In this document: one piece after another, positions 58,187 to 64,000 of the stretch | Layout: every line of letters begins with the position of its first letter | Position numbering within the stretch: position 1 is the first letter of the stretch | DNA from: Chrysemys picta bellii | Lineage: Eukaryota > Chordata > Testudines > Emydidae | DNA length: 64,000 nt | Reading direction: 5' to 3' | NCBI RefSeq assembly: GCF_011386835.1 | Contig: NC_088792.1 | Location: forward strand, 64,835,287 to 64,899,286 | Program-made: the position numbers and the translations under genes | Notes under the pieces: generated by a model | Databases searched by the model: none | Told to the model about the DNA's origin: nothing | Seen by the model: the letters and a program-made list of their open reading frames with translations, nothing else

Positions 58187-61120
58187 TTACATTAATCTCA
58201 GTGGGGTATTAACTGAAACCTGATGACATCTTAATGTCACTGTTGCTAAGTATTTCATTACTGATCTATTTGGTAAAACCATTAAGCAAATGTGTTTATC
58301 CAACATTGGATATAGCAGTAAATGGTGGGTAATGTTATCTAGCAGAACAATTGTGAAGGATTTGTTGGGGAGTGTGTATGGGAGATGGGATGAGAAATTC
58401 CAGCCCATCCATCCATATCTTCCCCAAAGTGGTGAAAGTAATAGGGGATGCATCAAAAGCTTCAGCTGTCTCCTACCTTTCTGCCAGCTTTCTCCAATCC
58501 TCCCCGCCAACTTTAACAATGCAGGTTTGCATTTTCAGTGCAAAAGCCTACAACATACTGAAAATGTATAAGCAGTTCAAGCTCAATAGAGCACTTTAAG
58601 AGATTTTATTAAATAAAGCGCTAGTTCTGAATATACCTGACCCTTCTGCCACGTTACCCATTTGCTGAAGTATTTAGTTCCATCTTGCTGCAGAGTACTA
58701 GGCCTTATTGCAGGAATGTGTACATAATGGTATGCACAGGTAGGGGCTACAGAGCCAGTAAAAATGCTGTTTGGTACTCTTCCAGTATTTTAGTGCCTAG
58801 GAGGAGGAATAGGTTTGTAGGTAAAGCAGAGATTGTGAATAAATTCTTAGCTCTACAATACTTCCCTAAGCACATTATTTAATATCTGTAGAATGGGGAT
58901 AGTAGTTCCCTGCCTGAGAAAGGTGATGTAAAATAACTTCACAGATTTTTGAGGCATTCATGCAACACAGAGTGCTAAAAGTACCTAGCTAGAGTGCAAA
59001 TTCAATGTGCTTTCAGCAGCATTATAGCATTTGAGGAGTCTTAGTGGGTAGGTTGGCACTATATTACCCCCGAAGTGGAGAGAGTAGGTGCCAGATATCT
59101 TTTTAGATACTTTATTATTCAGTAATTATGAAGTGCAGGTATTTTAAATAAAGTTTAGTGTGTGTTAAAATTACATGTTAGATGAAGTTCTGTTATGTCT
59201 CATTAAGTATTGCTACTTTACTGAGCACGCTTTATGATAAAAGTACTAACTGGTACATGAGTGCATAAAGGGCTAAAGTGAGCTTTCCCCTCCTGCTCCA
59301 AGTTTTAATAATTCTTTAGCAGTTACAGAAGTTAAGCCAGCATTAAGATGTAACAACACTTACCTTAGGCCAGCATTGGAAGGCTGTAGCTTCTCAACCG
59401 TTGAGTGCTATTAGCGTTTCCGTTAGCATTGGAAAGACAAGATTTTTTTTTTTTTTTTAAATAAATTATGTTACTTATTTAAACTATTTTCCAGGAAAAC
59501 TAAGGAATGGGTCATAGTAAGATATAAATAAAGTTAAGGGATACTATAAGGGGAAAATTCAGAATCTGAATATGTACCAAAAGGAATTAAAGCATCAGAA
59601 GACTATATTAAAATATACTGCAAAGTAAATCATCACTTTGTTGTTGTGGGGAAAAAAAGCTTTCCAATAAAAGACATGTTGTCCTGCCTAGGTGATGGCC
59701 TGGTAAGACTTTTTTCCCCATACATCTCCTCCTCACATGGATATTTTTCATACCCAACCACTCAGTGGTTTGCTTCCCCCCCCCCCCCCCCCCTGCCGAT
59801 CCCTCTATTACTCTTGCTTCCTAGAAGCCTAGTGCCATAGTGCAGCCACACAGCTTTGAGCTATGACCCCATCACTTCTCAGTTAATAATTTCAGACATT
59901 CAGGAAGTATTCTGCTGGGAAGGTTTTTTAATTTATAGTATCAAGCACACGTAACCTCATCATGTGTCTGAGTGGGTGGTACACAATAAATACATTTATC
60001 CTAACAATTCAGTTTTGTCTATGGAGAAAACAGTTGAACCTTTTAAAAATTCCATTTTACACTTTGCAAAATCAAGTTTTCAGAAGTGAGCAAACAGCAT
60101 TTGAGGCAGAGAGGAAGTCTTCATTTCCTTCTTCAATACTGCAAGTGCAATTCCTGCACCTGTTGAACAGAAATTGCCTCTATCCAATTGATTAGAGGTA
60201 CTAATGAGAAATATTAGCTAGATAAGAGTCCTTGCTCACAGATGCAAGCACAGTTTTTACATTGTACCTTGCTAACTCCCAGAGCACTTGTTAATAACCT
60301 TTTCACAACAGGGTGGATCCTTCTTTCAGGAGCCATAATAGATATTTAACATCTAGGACAGTCACTAGGCTCTGAGCAGTTTTAAGTTAACTGTCCCTTT
60401 AAAAAGTTCCTATGAAACAGAGCATTTCAATCATTATGAAGAAATTTTTGTCGACAGGGCATGCGTTGTATCATGCAGAATGAAATCAGAATAATTTGCA
60501 TAAGCCAGGTAAGGCTTTCCGATAGCGGACACTATCAAAGTAGCTGGGACTTTGCCCAGTTTGCCTGTCAGGCTATGAAATAAAAAAAAAGCTGCATTGC
60601 TAGTTCTCACGAAAAACAAATGTCCCTCTACTCAGTGATATAGCTCTATTAAGTATTGTAGTCAAATTAATTCCCTTGTTTGATCTTCTTGGTGGGAAGA
60701 GACATAATGGAGAAGAGGAGGCGTGGGGAATGCCAAGAAACTGCTCTTCTCTTTTTTGAAGAGCTGACCTCTGTCAGAACCACCATACTATTGACTAATA
60801 TCTGGTTATACTCTTTAGAATGAAGGAAGCACAAAAACTTTTCTTTTTTTAATTGCATGATCAGGAATGACTACAAAACATAGAACATGATTGTACTCAT
60901 TCAAGCCCAATCCAATTTAAATGTATTCCCAGAAGCTACGACTGCCAAACAAATGTATTCTTTAACAACCATCCATAAGCAACATTCTCTAGCTGATGAG
61001 ACAGATTTTAAGAGGTTTAATATAGTGCATGTAAAAATAGAAAAAATTTAAAAACCAATCTCATCACAGAAACACTCATTTCCTTTTCTGTTGTGAAATA
61101 AATAAGGCAGCAGATAACTA
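58187..61120 (-). other. Transposon-poor region 3' of CYCS, possible long 3' UTR
   Basis: I recognise no SINE, LINE, MITE or LTR in about 2.9 kb, unlike the preceding 50 kb. Human CYCS has, as I recall, a long 3' UTR, so this may be transcribed with CYCS. Minus-strand AATAAA candidates exist (TTTATT on the plus strand near 59109 and 58603) but none is decisive. Poly-T at about 59441-59459 and an 18-C run at 59776-59793 are low-complexity tracts. Confidence 0.35.
59776..59793. repeat. Poly-C tract (18 C)
   Basis: Uninterrupted C run within pyrimidine-rich sequence. Confidence 0.9.
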
Positions 61121-61269
61121 TTACTTAGAAGTGGCATCTTTGAGATATGCTATCAAGTCTGCCCTCTCAGTCTTCTTCTTAATGCCAGCAAAAATCATCT
61201 TTGTTCCTGGGATGTACTTCTTCGGATTTTCCAAGTACTCCATCAGTGTTTCCTCACCCCAGGTGATTC
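61121..61269 (-). other. CYCS: CYCS exon 3 coding part
   Basis: The exon opens with the last two bases of the split Gly codon and encodes [18 protein letters not shown] and the rest of the C-terminal half, including the Met-ligand loop and the C-terminal helix. It ends at the TAA at 61121-61123. The 3' UTR continues below 61121 on the minus strand; its end was not located. Confidence 0.93.
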
Positions 61270-61667
61270 CTAAAAACAATTAAAGTTGTTAATATAGATT
61301 TATAAGCTGAGCCATTAATTACACATTTGAAATAATTAACCTTTTCCTCAAAAATCACTTATCTAAAGGCAAACATTTTAAATTAAACCAAATATAATAC
61401 TTATAGAACTACTGCCATTGGCAGCTGGATGTCGGCCATCACTCAGTTACCATTCTACATCTTCCATGTAACTTGGAAGAGTAACACTTTAGTTTTACCT
61501 TTGTTCTTGTTTGCTTCTGTGTAAGAGAAGCCCGCAGCTTGGCCAGTCTTCCGTCCAATTAGGCCATTCAGGTTGGGTCCAGTCTTGTGCTTGCCTCCCT
61601 TTTCAACTGTGTGGCACTGTGCACATTTCTGAACAAAGATCTTCTTGCCCTTTTCAATGTCTCCCAT
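61121..61667 (-). CDS. CYCS: Cytochrome c, somatic (two coding exons)
   Basis: Small haem protein of the mitochondrial intermembrane space that carries electrons from complex III to complex IV; once released to the cytosol it triggers Apaf-1 apoptosome assembly. The coding exons, 61499-61667 and 61121-61269, join in phase 1 (56 codons plus one base, then 149 bases) to give 105 codons and a TAA stop at 61121-61123, the usual vertebrate length. Visible motifs are CAQCH at residues 15-19 (haem attachment and axial His), the PGTKMIF segment with the axial Met at residue 81, and a C-terminus KDATSK as in reptile and bird cytochromes c. The start is the ATG at 61665-61667: it has A at -3 and G at +4 and lies 8 bases after a splice acceptor, so the longer upstream frame is intron read-through. 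There are no frameshifts or stops, and introns are present, so this is the functional gene and not a processed copy. Confidence 0.97.
61270..61498 (-). other. CYCS: CYCS intron between coding exons
   Basis: Intron of 229 bases, with GTAAAA at the donor and a polypyrimidine tract plus TTTTTAG at the acceptor (minus strand). It is AT-rich with no repeat recognised. Confidence 0.9.
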
Positions 61668-61675
61668 TTTCAATG
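61499..61675 (-). other. CYCS: CYCS exon 2 (first coding exon)
   Basis: On the minus strand a pyrimidine-rich tract ending in CAG precedes base 61675. The exon then has 8 untranslated bases, the ATG, and 56 codons plus one base. It ends AAAG|GTAAAAC at 61499/61498, a usable donor. The position, within the Gly codon after NKNK, is where I recall the vertebrate CYCS coding intron. Confidence 0.93.
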
Positions 61676-62400
61676 CTGAAAAGGAAACAATACCAAGGTC
61701 AGGTCGTTTTTGGTGCACTTTAGAAGAGGCAGGAAAGCATATGTATATTCTTAGGCGAGGCCGTTCTGGAGAGGACCGACCTGTCTAAAAATCCTCAGAT
61801 ATCATTTCATACACCCAACAAGAAAATTAGCAGGGCTTGACAACTGTTCTCTTGGCTTTAGGACTTAGAAGCTACAAAGCTCGTTCTGACTAGAAAGCAG
61901 CTGCCTGTAGGCTCGGGAAACAGCTCCCCACAGAGCGTCCAGGGACCTGACAAGCGCCCCGGGCAGGGACATCGAGGGAGGCTGCAAGGCGCTGCAATGG
62001 AGCCGCTCGCAGCCCAGCCAGACACGGTCCCGCGCGGCGGCAGAGGGCAGCCCCGAGCCCCGCAGCGTGTCCGGTACCACTCCTGGGACTGAAGGGTCCC
62101 GGCCCGTCGCGCTTCAGGCTGACCTTGGCGGTGGCCCCAGCCAGCAGCCGGGCCCCAACTGGAAACGGCACTTCCGCTGGGCCGGACACCGTGGGGGGAG
62201 ACAGCCCGGGTGCGATGCGGGCCCGAGCAGGGGGCGCGGGAAGAGCCAAGGTCGGGGTGATGCCGGGATGGCGCGAAGCGGCCGCTGCAGCCCGGGCCGG
62301 ACCCCCTCCCCCGGGCAGCCCGAGCCCCGCGCCGGCCCGACCGAGACCAGAGCACCAGCAACCCCCTTCCCCACGGGAACCCCCTCCTCGCGGCACCCAC
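61676..62400 (-). other. CYCS: CYCS intron 1 (5' UTR intron)
   Basis: Inferred 725-base intron between the noncoding first exon and the first coding exon. The donor reads CAG|GTGGGT on the minus strand at 62401/62400. The 5' three quarters are very GC-rich and CpG-dense, which produces several long chance open frames on both strands that I do not call genes. Confidence 0.75.
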
Positions 62401-62490
62401 CTGCCGGCCTTCTCCGCCCTCCGACCGCTATTGTCTCTGTCCCACGCTCGCTGTCTGAGCCCAAGGACACGCCGTACCCGAGCCTATGTA
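62401..62490 (-). other. CYCS: CYCS exon 1, noncoding (upper limit approximate)
   Basis: The GC-rich stretch upstream of the donor at 62401 has no ATG frame that continues into exon 2. The transcription start is guessed at about 62460-62490 from the distance to the inverted CCAAT box at 62549-62553. The 3' end of the exon is better supported than the 5' end. Confidence 0.55.
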
Positions 62491-62539
62491 GCCGGTACCA
62501 CTGCAACCAAACCGCATCGGCAGTCAGCCCGCCCACTCG

Positions 62540-62760
62540 AAGTGCTGGCCAATCAGGTGCCGCCCTGGGAAACTTTGATTTGTTTCCTTACGTGTCCATC
62601 AGGACAAACGTCACAAAACGTTAACAGCAGGATAGGTGGCTTCCAAGTAGACCCGGTCTCCGCCTTATCCTCGTTACGAAATGGCGCATGACGTATGTGA
62701 GGATACGTAAGAGGTACGAGGGCGCGACTAGGAGGCGAGACCTTTGCGCATGCGTACAAC
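62540..62760 (-). promoter_or_regulatory. CYCS: CYCS proximal promoter: inverted CCAAT, CRE-like and NRF-1 motifs
   Basis: Seen in the sequence: an inverted CCAAT box (62549-62553), a CRE-like ACGTCACA (62608-62615), TGACGTAT (62689-62696) and a near-perfect NRF-1 palindrome TGCGCATGCG (62745-62754). In rodents the somatic cytochrome c promoter is controlled by NRF-1 and CREB, so the same motif set about 100-300 bases upstream of the inferred start suggests the control is conserved. Binding is inferred, not shown. Confidence 0.7.
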
Positions 62761-62824
62761 AGTGAGACGCAAAGGTCAGCGGTGCAAGGTGAGGCTGCGT
62801 CCTCAGCATGTACCTCGGTAAAGT

Positions 62825-63018
62825 CACGTGCTGCCTCTTTCTACGGGCCCTGGCGGAGGAGCCTAAGCAGTGATGCGAGCCGGGAATCCCGCAACGCGCG
62901 GGCGGGAAACGGGGCTTCCCTTGCTGCGAGCCCTCAGCCTCCGGGCTGCGGAGCGGCGGTGGGTCAGGGCTGGTCACTTGCACCACGTGCTTCCCAGCCA
63001 GGGCTGGAGAGCACGTGA
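62825..63018. promoter_or_regulatory. Three CACGTG E-boxes upstream of CYCS
   Basis: CACGTG occurs at 62825-62830, 62984-62989 and 63013-63018; the last runs directly into a TGACGTCC CRE-like motif. This palindrome is bound by MYC/MAX, USF and MiT/TFE factors. Three copies in 194 bases are more than expected by chance, but CpG-island composition raises the background. Confidence 0.5.
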
Positions 63019-63182
63019 CGTCCAGGCCGGGGCCTGACTCCCACTGCCTTGCGTGACAACAGGCATCGGGTTTGTTTAACTGGTTGAACCAAACCCAGGC
63101 AGGTCCCTGTGTGGAAAGGCTTCCCTTGGTCTAAAAGGGATTATGCTGCGTTAGCAAGCTGCCAGACAAGCTGACATCAATG

Positions 63183-63322
63183 TTGCACAGATGTAAAACA
63201 CACAGTCCGGGTCTACACACAAAATTGCCCTGATTTCACTATGTTGGGTTAAAATCACGCCTGTAGTTAAACCAGTGCAACTCTGTGTGTAGACCCGGAC
63301 TGTGTGTTTTACATCTGTGCAA
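63183..63322. repeat. Perfect 39-bp inverted repeat with 62-bp spacer
   Basis: The arm 63183-63221, beginning TTGCACAGATG and ending GGTCTACACACA, is exactly complementary to 63284-63322. The spacer is AT-moderate. The inner GGTCTACAC portion resembles the window's MITE ends. It sits about 0.7-0.8 kb upstream of the inferred CYCS start. Confidence 0.9.
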
Positions 63323-64000
63323 AAGGCTACTAAGGGCTGGGCTACTCTGAAAAGTTAGATCAGTGTAGCTGCAGCTCTCAAGGGTAGGATGACAGGACAA
63401 CCCTTCCTATCATCATAGTAAGCATCAACACTGACATGTTACACCGGTGCAGCTGCAGTTTAAAGGTAGATGTAGCCTAAATCAGAACTGCAGTTTTTCA
63501 CACTTGTTCTGCAGAGGTCTGAATGGGCACATGTGGTGCAAGACAGGAGAATCGTGGCATTCATTTTCAAATGCTAATCCCTGGCACATTCATGTGAAAC
63601 TCTGATGTCTATGCTGAGAGGAATTTTTTAAAGGGTTTTGACAAAAATTGCTTCAGTTCTTTTGAGTTAAAGAAAAGCTTTTAAAAAAGAGTTTCTACTA
63701 TAAAAATAAAAATATTGCCACTCTTTTTCCAGGCACAACTCAGAAACAGCTTAATTTTGAAACTCAGTATGTAATGTTCACCAAAGAGCATGTCATATCT
63801 ATGCTTGGAGGCCAAAACACACTGGCTATAAAGTAAGTTAGAAATATTTGAGGACTGTGTCCTGGGTAGACAAAGAAGAGGGCACTTTTGAATGGATGTC
63901 AATGGGCACCAGTCCACTTCAGAGACTTAGAGCAGCTTAAGACTTTATGCCACTATAAGTTCTTAAAGCAGCTTAGAGGGTGTTTTTAGCCCTTTCCTCT
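63323..64000. other. Intergenic DNA upstream of CYCS
   Basis: The segment at about 63335-63480 looks like a decayed MITE of the same set (GGGCTGGGCTACTCTGAAAA). No gene seen. Confidence 0.4.

Larger units (their letters stand above)
61880..63050. promoter_or_regulatory. CpG island spanning CYCS exon 1 and upstream region
   Basis: A GC-rich, CpG-dense stretch in otherwise AT-rich surroundings. It covers most of intron 1, exon 1 and about 550 bases upstream. Overlapping chance frames on both strands are shadows of the base composition. Confidence 0.8.

Noticed and set aside
61668..61718. Upstream extension of the cytochrome c frame to an earlier Met
   Set aside because: The extension reads through a consensus splice acceptor; the canonical Met has a strong context and gives the standard 105-codon length.
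61858..62691. Frames of up to 188 codons on both strands near CYCS
   Set aside because: They overlap CYCS intron 1, exon 1 and promoter, have no recognisable domain, and are explained by high GC content.

Overview
The window is vertebrate nuclear DNA, most likely from a turtle. One protein-coding gene is complete and certain: somatic cytochrome c (CYCS), on the minus strand at about 61.1-62.5 kb. It has two coding exons, a 105-codon frame, a noncoding first exon in a CpG island, and NRF-1, CRE-like and inverted CCAAT motifs upstream. The turtle call is inference. It rests on the reptile/bird-like cytochrome c C-terminus, abundant CR1 LINEs, a tRNA-derived SINE with a CR1-like tail, an R2-clade remnant, and MITE and LTR types I associate with turtle genomes. 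I had no database to confirm species.

Layout. 1-5.9 kb: AT-rich DNA with one LTR; probably intron 1 of a minus-strand gene whose CpG-island promoter lies at about 5.6-7.2 kb. In amniotes I recall OSBPL3 lying 3' of CYCS in the same orientation, so this promoter is best explained as OSBPL3, but no coding exon of it is visible here. 7.2-58 kb: an intergenic desert packed with transposons. It holds CR1 LINE pieces, fold-back SINEs, Harbinger-like MITEs (TAA/TTA target duplications), at least eight non-autonomous hAT-like elements with 8-bp target duplications, three solo-LTR-like elements, and an R2-clade LINE remnant inserted into an older CR1. 58-61.1 kb: DNA in which I see no transposons, possibly the CYCS 3' UTR. 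61.1-63.1 kb: CYCS and its CpG island. 63.1-64 kb: upstream intergenic DNA with a perfect 39-bp inverted repeat.

The long open frames at 44.7-46.0, 47.4-49.4 and 61.9-62.7 kb come from GC-rich repeats or CpG islands, where stop codons are rare, and are not genes. I found no CRISPR array, operon or new multi-gene system. The most interesting material is structural: fold-back SINE insertions flanked by single perfect 13-bp target duplications, a three-hairpin MITE, nested insertions with readable order, and a displaced R2-like element.
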